Below, piece after piece: positions 22,413 to 33,425 of a DNA stretch of 64,000 nucleotides; position 1 is the first letter of the stretch, and each line of letters starts with the position of its first letter. The DNA is taken from positions 2,728,001 to 2,792,000 of the forward strand of contig MSED01000015.1 of NCBI GenBank assembly GCA_002099365.1, in the 5' to 3' direction. The notes beneath the pieces were generated by a model that saw only the letters and a program-made list of their open reading frames with translations, was not told the DNA's origin and did not search any database. The translations under genes and the position numbers were made by a program. The stretch is from Phialophora verrucosa. Taxonomy: Eukaryota > Ascomycota > Eurotiomycetes > Chaetothyriales > Herpotrichiellaceae.

Positions 22413-23076
22413 GACTAGATGGTAGTCCGTAGAGCCCAATAAGCCCGAGACAGATACGTTACCATCCGCCCATGCAACGAAAGGTATGAAAAGGAGACCG
22501 GCATGGCTCTTCACACACACAGCTTCTGCAGCCCTGCCTTTGTATTCGAGGCATCGCCCACCCGTCAGTGAGGGTGGGCGCTAGAGATTCCAGGTAGTGC
22601 AGTATGCCTTCGCTAAACGGAGGTGCAACAAGGCCACACTCTGCCCCATTATACGAAGCATTGCCTGTTCGTCCGATGGTAAGGCACAATGGAGGGTCCT
22701 CTGTGGCCAGACTCCTCCTCAGCTGGGAGGTGAATTCGGCGTGGCGTTCAAGCCATGGCTGACCACATCTGCCGCGATTGGATGCTGATCCAGATAGCTT
22801 CAGGCTGCAGCTTATTAGGGGCAGCACATGATGATGAGTCTCGCCTAGGCTTTGCCACTCACTTGCATCCGCGGATCTCGTGTACTTCTCAAAGCCGTGT
22901 GTCCAGCTGGCACAAGTTCAAGGAATTGGCAAGGCGGAATCTCGTCCACGGACACAGACATAGGCCGCTGAGATGCTCGCGGAGATAAAACCTCAGCACG
23001 TCTGCCTTGGATATAAGTCCTCGTTCCTCAGCTCGTTGCTCATTCCTAGCCGCGAAGATTCGTTCCAGTTGACAGG
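22413..23076. promoter_or_regulatory. Divergent promoter region (DUF3433 gene / Cys-rich secreted gene)
   Basis: A 0.66-kb spacer between two divergent starts. A TATA-like GGATATAAG lies near 23008, about 65 bp before the secreted-protein ATG. No further gene is seen. Confidence 0.35.
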
Positions 23077-23877
23077 ATGCTCTCCGCGTTCTTGATTTTA
23101 GGCGGCACCATCCCAGCCCTTGCACAGATAACTCAATGCTGGTCCGGCGCGACGACATATGCTACAACCCTGCCTGCATGTAACAGCTTTGCAAGCTCGC
23201 ATTCGAAGTGCTTTGCGCTGCCTGGCCCGACTTCAGTGGACACACCGGCGTTCAAGAACTGCATTTGCGACCAGAAGTTCTTCGATCTGATCGTTGAGTA
23301 GGTGTCATATCCACACGGCGTGTACACTGCACAGTTCTGACCATACTGCAGCTGCCAGAGCGAGACTCGCCTGTGCTTGGAGTCACTCGAAGAAGACGGC
23401 GCTGCGGATCAAGCGGTGTCGAATTGGCACCAAGAATGCAACACGTGGATCGACTTCAAAGTCACCACCCCAGTATTGTCAACCCCGTCAGTCACCCTCG
23501 CTCCGCTGGCAGAGTGTGAGGCCATCAAGACGGTGTGCAAGATCGGGGGCGACTTGACCCAGTCTTGCAAGCAGCTGTATGGATCACACACAGACCTTGT
23601 CGCGCATCCCAAGCTGCAGAGCTGCCTTTGTAAGCCAAGCATACTGTCCATGGAGTCGAGATGCATCGTGGATGGCGATATAATCTGCAAGGCCCAGACA
23701 GCGTCGGTGGCCGATCTCGATCTGTGGAGGGAATGTCCTGTAAGTTTGAATTCGAGCCATCTCCAAGCATCGCTAAAGCCCTCTCCACAGTTGACGGCAC
23801 GGCCAACTGCTGCTCGGGTCGAAGCCAGGGCAACCGCCCCGCCAGCCCCGCCCGAGATCCGGCCCTGGTATGCGTAA
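23077..23877 (+). CDS. Secreted cysteine-rich protein
   Basis: Three exons, 23077-23297, 23352-23739 and 23791-23877, give 231 residues. The N-terminal MLSAFLILGGTIPALA is a clear signal peptide. The mature part contains about 15 cysteines spread evenly, several as C-x-C or C-x(3-8)-C pairs (NCICDQKF, SCLCKPS), suggesting a disulphide-rich fold with two related halves. The last 30 residues are Ala/Pro-rich. I do not recognise a domain. Such proteins are usually wall-associated or secreted effectors or adhesins, but nothing here decides. Introns have good GTAGGT and GTAAGT donors. Confidence 0.7.
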
Positions 23878-24909
23878 ATGCGGGGGCTTGCGGCTGATGG
23901 AGAGAAGTGTGCATGGAGTCGGGAGTCGCGGCTCGCAAGGCTGGTGGTTGCGGTGGCGGTCAGGTCTTCGCTGTCAAGTTTGACATCAAAGGCTTCGTCT
24001 AGTTTGATGTTGCAAAAAAAAGGGGTAACTCGAATCGTACTGTCCATCATCTCATATCCGTGGACGCCGCATCGTGTCATGCTCCAGATGGCATTGTAGC
24101 CTTATGGTGTCCCTCTGAAGCCAAAAATGTATGCGCACATATTGTGAAGCCCAGACAAGCCTCGGTTGTGGATGTTGTGGCGGACACCAGGAAGCTTGAA
24201 CGAGCTTCGCCTTGACCGGGGTTTCTGCTGCCTAGTGTCGCGAGTCTCCCCAGCTCCTCCTCGAATCACCTCAAGATGGATGGCGACCGCTGCCTCGGAA
24301 GTGAGCCTACCTCGTAGATTGAGACGTTTAGCGTCGTGGCTTCATGCAAGCTGCAGAGTGATTGCTCCTTTCAGATGCCCAACTTTCTCGATTCGTCCTG
24401 CTACATTTCAGCTCTCCCTTCTCTGCTCCTAGCATTGCCTCATCTGAACAGTCTAGTCTCAGCCTCATTGCCTTACTCTGTCCAAGGAATCTGGACATCC
24501 ATTGATCATTAATGCACAGGTTTGTGCACCACCCTGGTGGCGGGGTGCGAGCGATGGTATCTTTGGCACCTGACACAATTCTTCTGCATTTGTGATCTGC
24601 AAGAGGACCCATCCAGCCTCGCTGCCGCTAGACTGGTCAATTATTTGACTTGGTCCGAGGGCCCAGAGACTCAGGGATTGCCAAGGCTCCTTATGAGAAG
24701 ACATTCGGAAGCGGAGCACACCGAATGTTTTTGTACTCTACTTGCAATCATTGTCTGCCAATCGCTTCCTGGTACGTGATGTGCAGGTCGCGGAATCTAC
24801 CACGGATGAAAACGTTGTCAGATAGAACAGGCCTTGCCGTCTACCGACTGCGTATGTAAGTATCGCGAAGTCGCTATAAAGAATCCCGAGAAATTCATGC
24901 TTTCTGGGA
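23878..24909. other. Intergenic spacer
   Basis: A 1.03-kb stretch between convergent 3' ends. Several frames of 60-90 codons exist on both strands without domains, starts in context or splice-supported extensions. Nothing else is visible. Confidence 0.5.
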
Positions 24910-26868
24910 CTATGGTTGTTCTTGGGGTCTGCCGCGGGACATTGCCTGATCTTCGATAAGGGTATCGTTGACAGCAACTACATGCCGACGATAGAATTCA
25001 ACATGTCTCTGTGATCCTGCTTTCAGATCATTAGCCGGAATGCCGGACAATATAAGATCCTGCTCTGTTATTGCAGGACTTGTAGAAACATTCTCATGTC
25101 TGAAGTAGATTGCGCTTCCGTTCTGGGTCGTGCTCAAGCGACTGCCCACGAATGCTCCACGACGCTGGTGCCGGCTCACAGTGTATACATCTGAGCCATT
25201 GAACAGTTCTAGGCCTGTGGGAAACACTGACTGGCCGTAAACTTGGATATCTTGTCCTCGACTGATTGTGGCGGCGATGAAAAGTGTATGGGCTGTTCTA
25301 TTTTGGACGGTGGTGCTGTTGACGCAAAGGGGGTAATTGAAGGTTCGAGAATAGCCTTCCGACGAAGTTGCGCTGCCGCTGATTTGCTGTGTTGTCATTT
25401 GAGTCTCCCCAAAGTTGGATATATAGCCCCAATTGGAGTATGTGAGAGATTGGCGCCAGGATGCTGCTTTGATGCCATTGGAAGTCTGCACTCGTGACGA
25501 AACGCTCAACTCGCGGGTGACGTCGATAATATTCGTCAGCGTCTGATTAGTGCCATTGGAACTCGAACCCACTTCGGAGAAGAGCACCAAAGAAGGTTCG
25601 GGCACGAGAGGCATAGGATGTGTTCCAGTGGTAGTCGATCCGTCGTGGTCGAGCCAGATGAATACTTTCCCTGTGATGACCTGTAGGCCGTGAGCATGAT
25701 GCGCAAAAACTCTCGTTTAGCTTACCCAATAACTTCCCACAGTCTCAGAGAGCTGACCGTGGCCCTTTCCATCGTCATCGATCCCGGCCACCCTGATTGC
25801 AAAAGCGTGGCTTTCACCATCGCACAGCAGTGGCAGCCAAGGTGTTATATCAATTTCGTCTTCGCGGATATCGAATGCATCGATACCAACTATGGGTCTC
25901 CATAAGCCGGGCACAATGCCACCGGTGAAGATAATCGGAAACGGCCAGACAACGCCCGCCAAATGGCCATCGATGAGAAGCTGGATCTCCCGGAAAGATG
26001 AGTGACCGGGAAGGGGATCTGACCCGAAAGTATGGACGTTCGAGGAGAACACGTTGGAGTACCAGAATTCTAGGCGCAAAAGGTCAACTCGGCCGTATCT
26101 CGACCTGAGGGACTGACGCACCTTCGTTCATCTGGCCAGCGGCGGCAATCGTGAACACCGCACGTTCCACATTCTGCGGCAGCACGATGCTGTCTTCTAC
26201 CGTGGCACGGGGGTAGTGGGACGATTTCCAGAAGTCAATGGCGCTTCGTCTGGCTGGGACCGGCAAAATGATATCTGCCCGGTCAATCGTGGTTACGGAC
26301 TGGAAGAATGTCGCCTGCAGGGTAACGTTGAAGGCAGCAGTATAATTCTCATTGATGAGGTTGCCAAGGTCAAAGACAAGCTGTTGAGGCTTGAGAAAGA
26401 GGGAGAGGAGATACGAGACGTCCTTGACGTGTGTCCAACTGCGAGCCGATTAGCATCATTCAGAGAGAGTGGTGTCGGCTCGCCGCACATAATACCGTCG
26501 CGGGTAGGTTCAGCTGTGCTGGTCCGCCAGACTTCGACATCTCCTAGATAGGCCACCGCCAGGCGATCGAATTGTCTTCCGGCAGCTTCAACGGTGAGAT
26601 TCAGCGTGACATGGTTGAAAGAGCATGTCGGTGGTACGTAAGAACCAACGAACGGGTCACCATAGCTGTTGCCGAACGAATGGACCATCAGGGTTTGAGT
26701 GACAACGCAGCCATGGTCGTGTAAGTCGGCTACTACTGGAAATCGTTGGTCATTGCTGAGCAGACTCGGTTTTCCCGCTCCTTGTGGTGCCAGGAGAGGC
26801 GGTGAGACTTGGAAGACGCGCAGAACGGATGATGTAGCAACAGCGACCGCCTGTTCGAGTATCCGCAT
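24910..26868 (-). CDS. PNGase A-like peptide-N4-asparagine amidase
   Basis: Four exons, 26868-26489, 26438-26122, 26069-25726 and 25680-24910, give about 603 residues. Diagnostic blocks of the PNGase A family (PF12222 type) are HSFGNSYGDPFVGSY, RQFDRLAVAYLGDVEVWR, FDLGNLINENYTAAF (after intron 1) and EFWYSNVF (after intron 2). The family removes N-glycans from glycoproteins in acidic or secretory compartments. Many N-x-S/T sites are present, as expected for a secreted or lumenal protein. The start is uncertain: the ATG at 26868 gives no clean signal peptide and may follow a missed upstream exon, since a CTGCAG acceptor lies just before it. The first intron uses a weak GTGCGG donor. Confidence 0.85.
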
Positions 26869-27317
26869 ACCTGCAGAACTTTCAAGGCAGAGTAAATGAA
26901 CGGGCAATCGAGATGCGACACAATGGTGTCCTTTCAGAACTCGGACCAGGCTGAGGCCACCGAAACGACAGTAGATGAGCTTCAGATAGCTCGACTCGTG
27001 TCATGATGCCATGCAGATAGTCAAGTACGTTCTGAGATGTTCAATCCCGCATGCAAGCACAGCCATGGCATCAGCTCAACTCGGACCATAGAAATGCCGC
27101 ATGAGCCGGCTGTATTGAAAACGAGTAGGAGGTTAAGAGCGCGATATTATCAAGATTCAAATTGAATCAACGCGGAGAAGCGAGCGAGCATTCACGCATC
27201 GCATGTCGGCAATTGTTTGATGATCCGCCGTATCTCTGCGCATTTACACATGCTTCAACATTGATGCTTCTCTGCTGAAATTCGACCAAAATGTAACTCT
27301 CAAGCTGTGGGCTCCCC
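26869..27317. promoter_or_regulatory. Divergent promoter region (PNGase A-like / cyclin-fold gene)
   Basis: A 0.45-kb spacer between divergent genes. It may also contain a missed first exon of the PNGase A-like gene on the minus strand. No RNA gene or repeat is visible. Confidence 0.35.
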
Positions 27318-28145
27318 ATGGCGCCGGCATCTCCAATTGAACACCTCAGTAATCCCCTAGCCACGGCCGATCAGCTCGTAAAGCTCAAAACACTCGACGA
27401 CGAAGATGGCCCGTCGATAAGGTTCGCTCAATTCCAGCTCACTTCGGCCGCGGGCATCCTTCTGCGACTCAGCCAGGAAGTCATCGCCCATGCTATAATC
27501 CTGCTACAGCGCTTCCTCGTTTCCAGCCGACCTGGAGACCGAGAAGGATTCGGCCACAAAACCTACACGGCGGCCTCCATCTACCTCGCCGCCAAAATTT
27601 CCGCGACACCAGTGTCACCTCGATCAGTGATCAATGTCTACGCCTATCTGATGTCAAAAAGTTCGCCTCTAAGGTTTATCAATCCAGCGGGGGCTTCCTC
27701 GGAGATCCGAGCTCAGGACTACTATGTGTCGGAAGGGACATACGAAAGAGAAAGACAGCGGTTGTTTGTCTGCGAAGGCATGATACTGGCGGGCATTGGC
27801 TTCGACACACGAGTTGCCCTGCCGTACACCTTAGCCTTGACATATATGCAGGCTTTGGGAGTCTCGTCGACACAGCTGGCGCAAAGAGTCTTCGAGCACC
27901 TGAACGCCGGGCTGCTCTCTCCCCAGCTCTTGTACCTCACCCATCAACCGAACGCGCTTGCTGTAGGAGCAATCTATCTGGCAGCGAGAGAGATCGGTGT
28001 TAAGCTGGTTGAACAGAATTGGTGGGAGGTGTTCGACGTGGAGAGGGAGGACCTAGGATTTCTCGTTCTGTCATACGGAAGCGCGGCCAATTTCGCCGAA
28101 GCGGAAGCCTTGACGTGGAAACAAAAGACTGTGGCCCTGGACTGA
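27318..28145 (+). CDS. Cyclin-fold protein (cyclin L/C/T-like)
   Basis: Single exon, 275 residues. Two cyclin boxes can be followed. The first is around residues 35-130, with HAIILLQRFL and the KTYTAASIYLAAKISATPVSPR signature. The second is around 150-250, with LFVCEGMILAGIGFDTRV and PNALAVGAIYLAAREIGV. The arrangement is that of transcription-type cyclins (cyclin L/K/T class) that activate CDKs acting on RNA polymerase II or splicing. I cannot assign a specific kinase partner. It is convergent with the SnoaL-like gene, 265 bp downstream. Confidence 0.85.
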   Translation: MAPASPIEHLSNPLATADQLVKLKTLDDEDGPSIRFAQFQLTSAAGILLRLSQEVIAHAIILLQRFLVSSRPGDREGFGHKTYTAASIYLAAKISATPVSPRSVINVYAYLMSKSSPLRFINPAGASSEIRAQDYYVSEGTYERERQRLFVCEGMILAGIGFDTRVALPYTLALTYMQALGVSSTQLAQRVFEHLNAGLLSPQLLYLTHQPNALAVGAIYLAAREIGVKLVEQNWWEVFDVEREDLGFLVLSYGSAANFAEAEALTWKQKTVALD

Positions 28146-28410
28146 GCTCATCAGTACGACCCGCACGTCAGATGTCGGACTACGGAACGACAGCACGCTT
28201 TGCTTGACCGGAATACCGATCTTCGTTGTTGGGCGTGTGTTCCGTGTCTTTGCCGGAAACTTGACGGCCCTTCGCGATCTCTTCTCTCATCAGCCCCGAA
28301 GCCGGTTGTGACAAACAACTGGAACACAGGCGTCCTCCGGACAGGGACTCAGGGCCAGTCAGAAGTTTGCGAAGTATCTGGTCCAGTGGCGACTTGGAAA
28401 ACTCTCTCCG

Positions 28411-28899
28411 TTAACCCAGATGATTTCGAATGAACAGCAACGCGCTTGCCAGCAGGCTCTTTCTGGAAAACGTCGTCTCGAGCTTCAAGGACTTGAGGTA
28501 CCACTCGCCGTCTTTGTGTAGCCAGGTTTCATGGTAATACCCTCCTCCGCGCATCCAGAACAGCCCCAACGAACCTTTCAAGATGATCTGGTCCTGCATG
28601 CTCCATATCGCACAGACTTCCTCCTCGCTGATTTGGTTGAGATCGCCCACACCGACGAGGTGCAAGGTCCGGACTTCCGCGAAGTTCTTCTTGAGGTTTG
28701 TAGTGAACGCTTTCGGCGAAGGAAAAGTGAGAGCCGTCTTGCGTACGATCATGGGGGAACCGTCGGTGTTGAAGAATGCAAAAGTCGCGTCGGGCAGGCC
28801 CAATGTCTCGAATCTATCCCACTGTTTCGTGTCGATGTAGCGGCAATATTGGGCCTTCTTGCTGCGGATTGTTTCTGCGACTTCGGGTTTGACCTGCAT
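28411..28899 (-). CDS. SnoaL/NTF2-like fold protein
   Basis: Single exon, 162 residues from the ATG at 28899. The N-terminal helix IRSKKAQYCRYIDTKQWDRF and the central GVGDLNQISEEEVCAIWSMQ, then YYHETWLHKDGEWYLKSL, are the usual layout of the SnoaL-like NTF2 fold (cone-shaped alpha+beta barrel). Members include dehydratases, cyclases and isomerases in polyketide or aromatic pathways, and also non-catalytic proteins. The substrate is unknown. A short non-ATG extension upstream (to 28908) suggests a possible missed first exon. No biosynthetic cluster surrounds it. Confidence 0.75.
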   Translation of the reverse strand: MQVKPEVAETIRSKKAQYCRYIDTKQWDRFETLGLPDATFAFFNTDGSPMIVRKTALTFPSPKAFTTNLKKNFAEVRTLHLVGVGDLNQISEEEVCAIWSMQDQIILKGSLGLFWMRGGGYYHETWLHKDGEWYLKSLKLETTFSRKSLLASALLFIRNHLG

Positions 28900-30500
28900 C
28901 TTAGCCAAGCTTTCGTGACGTGAGACTGTCCTTGGGCAAACATAGATGGTTAAACGATGTGTTATATACTACTGCTCGCGACATGGAAAGGGGCAGGATG
29001 ACCGTCGGGGTAATAATTGCTCCGCGCTGTGAAGCTACAGGAAAGGTATTTGGCCGTCTGCTCTCGCTATGGCATTTCTATCCACTCAGAGATGGGGAGT
29101 CGGATATGGCGGGCTCCATTTGCTGCATTGAGCATGAACATCGGAGGATAAGAAACTCCCTGGAATGTCGAAAGCCTGGTCCCGTGGATCAGTTTCTCCT
29201 TCGCAGATGTCAGTCAATGTCTCTGCAATCTCTGCTAATGCCAGGTCGGCTTATCCCCGCCCTCCAATGCTTTCTCAGACGATTATCTCTCGATAGAAGT
29301 CAGCATGAGGCGAGCCGAACAGATTGGCACGGAGCAAAGGCAACAGGTCCTGATCGAGAAGGACGCTTTATTTCAAACACACAAGCAAGCCGGATCCCTC
29401 CAGTCAAGTGTTGAAAACTGCTATCCAGAAGCTCCAATATCAACCACAGCAGCTTGAAGCACGTATGTAATGTGTCCAGCCAACCGACCTAGCCCCTGTC
29501 AGATCCTCCCTTTCCCTTGGAGAAGTCAGCTGCCAGACGTTTTGCGTTTGCCTAGCATCTCACCACTGGTAAGGCATGCAATGCAGGAACCTTTCACGAA
29601 AAGAGCGTGCTCGACGCATTGCGACAGACCTTCAGCGACTATATTTCTTAGATCAGGACGCAGCCCGGTCTGCATTTATATTAATCAGAATTATAAGCTT
29701 CTTTACCGCCCCTAACATACCTTCTCCAGCTGTATTAATGCCTTATAGATATGGAACTCACTGGGACCTATATAAATATCTTAGCATAGCGGTATTGTGG
29801 ACCAATAAGGTAAGGAATCTCTCTATCTACTGATTTATTTCAGCCCTGTCTGAACCCACCTCGAAGCAGGCTCGTCAGAGCCAGTACCACACGAGAAGGA
29901 AGTAGAGAGTGTCCGCGTTCCAGCGTTTCCACTGCTACGTGTGTTGCAGAGGAGACAAGGAGGAGGCCAGCCCTACAGGGACGAGCAATTAAACGAGGAC
30001 TGATGTATTGATCTTCGCCTTGGCATGTTTTCTGTAAACGCCGGCCTTAGGCGCTTCGAATCCTGTCAGAATCCGTCAAAGTCTCGCAGTCCCCCGTGAA
30101 AGATGAAAGCTGCGTCGGATGGTGCTTGTGGCCAATGATCCGGTCCCACTGGGTGTGCAGTTGATGACATGAAACTGGTTCCGCGAGTTCCATGTGTTGC
30201 ACACGCAGTGTCATAGAGATAGGATTTGTAAAAGGCCACAAAGCGTCCTGATCGTGGTCGCGAGGCGGCATTAAGGACTCAACCCCTTGCTGTCGTCCTT
30301 AGTAACATGGCCCCGATAGACAGAGACTGCCCATTTGGCAGGATAGAAATAGAGTGTGCGAGGTAGAGCGCCCGGGATCCCTTATTTTCCCAAAAAGGAA
30401 CGTTCCCCAAACAAAAAGGAAAAAAAAGATTTCTCGAGTAGCATTTTGTCTGAGTGGGATGTTAGAAACGAGCCCTGAGCCAGGGATACTAGATAGAACG
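28900..30500. other. Gene-poor stretch with AT-rich pocket
   Basis: I find no supportable gene in these 1.6 kb. A 164-codon open frame at 28920-29414 has no ATG in context and no motif. About 29640-29835 is clearly more AT-rich than its surroundings (repeated TATA/ATAT words) and may be a decayed mobile element, although no terminal repeats or reverse-transcriptase motifs are legible. Confidence 0.35.
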
Positions 30501-30611
30501 AACCCAGAGCGAGAATCGAACTCGCGACCTTCGGATAACCCTTGTGTTTGTGGCACAAGATCACAGTTGAAACTATGAGACCGACGTCATAACCAACTAG
30601 ACCATCCAGAC
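30501..30611 (-). tRNA. tRNA-Met (CAU) with 37-nt intron
   Basis: The minus strand folds as a tRNA. Box A is TGGTCTAGTTGG (from 30604), with a D stem of three pairs. The anticodon loop CTCATA/A has CAT at 30577-30575, and an intron at 30573-30537 sits one base 3' of the anticodon, the canonical position. A perfect 5-bp T stem (GCGAG/CTCGC) encloses TTCGATT. The loop CUCAUAA is that of elongator Met. The acceptor stem GTCTGGA/TCTGGGT pairs fully, but with four G-U wobbles, and the anticodon stem has one T-T mismatch. That is weak for a housekeeping tRNA, so a decaying copy is possible. Confidence 0.7.
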
Positions 30612-31402
30612 GACGCAAATTGTCTGGGTTTGGGGACAATATTTACTGTAAAATTTGTGCTGTTCAATTTATATCAGTGCATCGGAAGATGCGGCAGCTG
30701 AAGTCTTGTGGAGCTTTGAATGGTGGGGGAAGGGCTCCGGAATTTGGCGAAGGACGTGGGGTGCAAACTAGCTTTTCCCGGCCGCAACGGAATACTGTGA
30801 GGCTCGACGCTGCTTTGCTCCTATTTACTTTGCTATCAGTATCCTACAGAGTACGGAGTATACACTCTAAACAGCCAGATCTCATCATTTAGGCGATCGT
30901 ATAGCCTACACCAAGATCACGGCACTTTCCTTTCTGGCGATGGCAAAGATGGAAAGCGGCCAGCAGGTGGCTGGTGGGGAAGGTACTTTCACCGGTTCTA
31001 CCCTTTGAAGCATCTCTATCTAGCATTGGGCCGTATTATTGTCATGAAAATCCAGGTCCGGCAGAACACCACCGCGGTGTTACGGTGTGTTCTATCGAGC
31101 TTTCACTTACACGTCCCGAATTTGAAAGTGTGAGCTGCCGTTGTGTCTCAAGTCCTTCTGCCAGTTCAATCCTTGGGCCGACGTATTCTCGAAATCCGAC
31201 TACAGAGGTGTGCACTTGCCCCTAAGGTGTCATCCCTGTCACTCCCAACCTGCTAGATGACATTTTGCCGTTGCAATTGGACGTGCAGTCGGCTCTGTCC
31301 TATATCGTCCGAGACTTGTTCTCCATCTGTGTCGAGATCTCCTTACTTCTTGGATTCTATTCCCCGACAACCTTCTCCTCTGATATCCTCCGATAGATCA
31401 TC
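30612..31402. other. Intergenic spacer
   Basis: A 0.8-kb spacer between the tRNA and the coiled-coil orphan. A near-palindromic TACAGAGTACGGAGTATACACTC lies around 30845-30868. No coding or RNA feature is supported. Confidence 0.4.
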
Positions 31403-32604
31403 ATGGCCAGCAGGATTCAACTTCAGTATGAACTCGCTCAGATTGAGCTTGAGAAGCGCCAGCTGGACCTGGAACAACGCCAGTTGAAACTCGAGCGCAA
31501 AGAACTCGCGACCAAGTATCGCCTGAAGCAGTTGAATGTTGTCGATCTCACCGAAGATGACGCCCAGGTGAAAACCGAGTCACGCGATGACAACACAGAT
31601 GACAGTCGAGTCTCCATCTTCGACACTTCCTCCGCGGAACCACAGCCGGCGGGTGTGACTCAAGCTACCGCGACTATGAGCAGCGCGCGGGGACATGAAG
31701 AGAAGACAGTTGTGGAAGAGCAGCAACAGGTTCCAATCCCTGTAGGCAATACTGTCACAGCTACCGCAACGGATGAGTCCAGTAAGCCCGGCCGGGCCAT
31801 TTGAGTCCACGAAACTCAGCTAACGCCATCTCAGAACCATCACGCCCGACAAAAGATAGTCCCCCGAAGGGAACAGAGCCTGAGCAGCAGCGACAACCTT
31901 CACCATATCCTGCACCTACTCCTGCCTCTGCTTCTACTACCACATCCCTACTTGTGGACATTCCGAAGGACGGACAGAGCCTGCTAGAGATGTTCATGGG
32001 CACGCTCAAAGATACCATGCCAAAGTCGCAGCCTGGAGCCAAGCGACTTCGTACCTCCGAGGACGGAGCAACCCACACATGCAGCGAACCAAGTAGAAAA
32101 ACAGTCAAGATCAGAAAGGAGAGAACCTGTAATAACGCAGCTGCACGGACATCGAAGGCCGAGGTGAACAAGGAGTCAGACTCGCGCGCGGATGGTCATT
32201 TGACTGATAGTGAGCAATACGAGCTCATCGGCTGCTACAAAGACCTCCTCTTCAACCGCATGCAGGCTACTGAACGAGCGTTGAACCCACACCGGAGCCA
32301 TCCAGTCACCTCGAGGATGCGCAGACTCAACGTTGGGTCAACACCACGCAGTATTACTCTTCTGCATCGAGAGTTCGACAGGGTCGCTACCCAGCATGCC
32401 AAATCCGGCTTGATTCGCCGTGGTTTACAAGTGGAATTGGACAAGTTCGAAAACGCCCTGCCGTATTGGTCACCGAAGTGCAAGGCCCTACCAGAACAGA
32501 GTGCTAGGTTGGCGATGGTCCGCGAAGTGGTTGAAGATATTGCAAAGGGCCGTTTCGACGCGGAAGACTACAAGGACTTTTATGATCCGTACGATGAGCT
32601 TTGA
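31403..32604 (+). CDS. Orphan protein with N-terminal heptad coiled coil
   Basis: Two exons, 31403-31781 and 31835-32604, joined across a 53-nt intron (GTAAGC...GCTAAC...CTCAG), give 382 residues. Residues 8-45 are a tight heptad array (LEKRQLD, LEQRQLK, LERKELA) and should form a coiled coil. The middle is Ser/Pro/Thr/Gln-rich and probably disordered, with two acidic-serine stretches. The last 150 residues are more ordered, with LTDSEQYELIGCYKDLLFNR and DKFENALPYWSPKC blocks and an acidic C-terminus (DAEDYKDFYDPYDEL). I do not recognise the family. It may be nuclear or cytosolic; there is no signal peptide or membrane segment. Confidence 0.65.
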
Positions 32605-32884
32605 GGACGGAGTCAAAGGCCCTTCGATCTTGGCGAGTGGATTGAATCACTGTCTGTGGCATCTTAATTGGAAAGATGGATCACAAGCTACCGGTCCATA
32701 GAAGCCGAGAAATGATGCGGAGAGTATGTGCTGCGCGTGCAGAGCAATCAGGAACCAATCAGACCAGAGACGGCGACAAGGAGCCGAAGGGCACCAACAA
32801 GGTGGGTTCGCCTTCAAGTGCTTAGGCCGACTGAGTGTGGCTTAGAGAGATGGATAGTGCGGTCCGTCACTGACGCTGAATAAC

Positions 32885-33180
32885 ATGGGCGCAGAAGACC
32901 ATGCTTTCAGCCTGTTCTCTTCGTCTGGTGTCGATCGAATCTTTGAGTGTCTCCCTGACAATGACTTCTTCTGGCGGCTTGCGCTTGCTCCAGGTACGTC
33001 TTCGACTCCGCTACCAGTCCATGTTCCCGCCATTTCGCAGTGCTCATACCTTATCCCTTTGCTCAGCCCTCCTCAGAGGCGGCTGTCGTGCTGGTCTTCC
33101 ACACTCCGACATTAGCGCAGACTTTCAATTCATCCCGCCGTGTCTTCCGGCTCATGCATGCCCACTGTTTGACCTCTTAG
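32885..33180 (+). CDS. Possible small two-exon gene
   Basis: Exons 32885-32993 and 33041-33180 join in frame across a 47-nt intron with good signals (GTACGT donor, TTTCGCAG acceptor, CTACC region between). They encode about 82 residues beginning MGAEDHAFSLF. The product has no recognisable domain and no clear signal peptide. Support rests only on splice signals and frame continuity. The overlapping frame at 32901-33476 is the competing reading and contains the 33-bp repeat. Confidence 0.3.
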
Positions 33181-33359
33181 TTAACATTTCGACTTCTAAT
33201 AACTCAGATGGGAAGCCAGGAGATAAAGCACTATCTGTGGAAGGAGACGGAGACGTGGACAACGTGGAAGTTGCTATGCGAAGGAAACCAACAGGGAGGG
33301 CCCATCCCCAGTACTCGGAAGAGGTATTGTGGCACAGTGAGAGCAAGGCTTGCCTAGCC

Positions 33360-33425
33360 AACACTGGCGGCATGGTCAGCGTTGTGGCTGGCAACACTGG
33401 CGGCATGGTCAGCGTTGTGGCTGGC
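33360..33425 (+). repeat. Perfect 33-bp tandem duplication
   Basis: Two identical adjacent 33-bp units, 33360-33392 and 33393-33425, beginning AACACTGGCGGCATGGTCAG. Because 33 is a multiple of three, an open frame across them repeats an 11-residue unit (NTGGMVSVVAG) twice. Identity is complete, so the duplication is recent. Confidence 0.95.
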
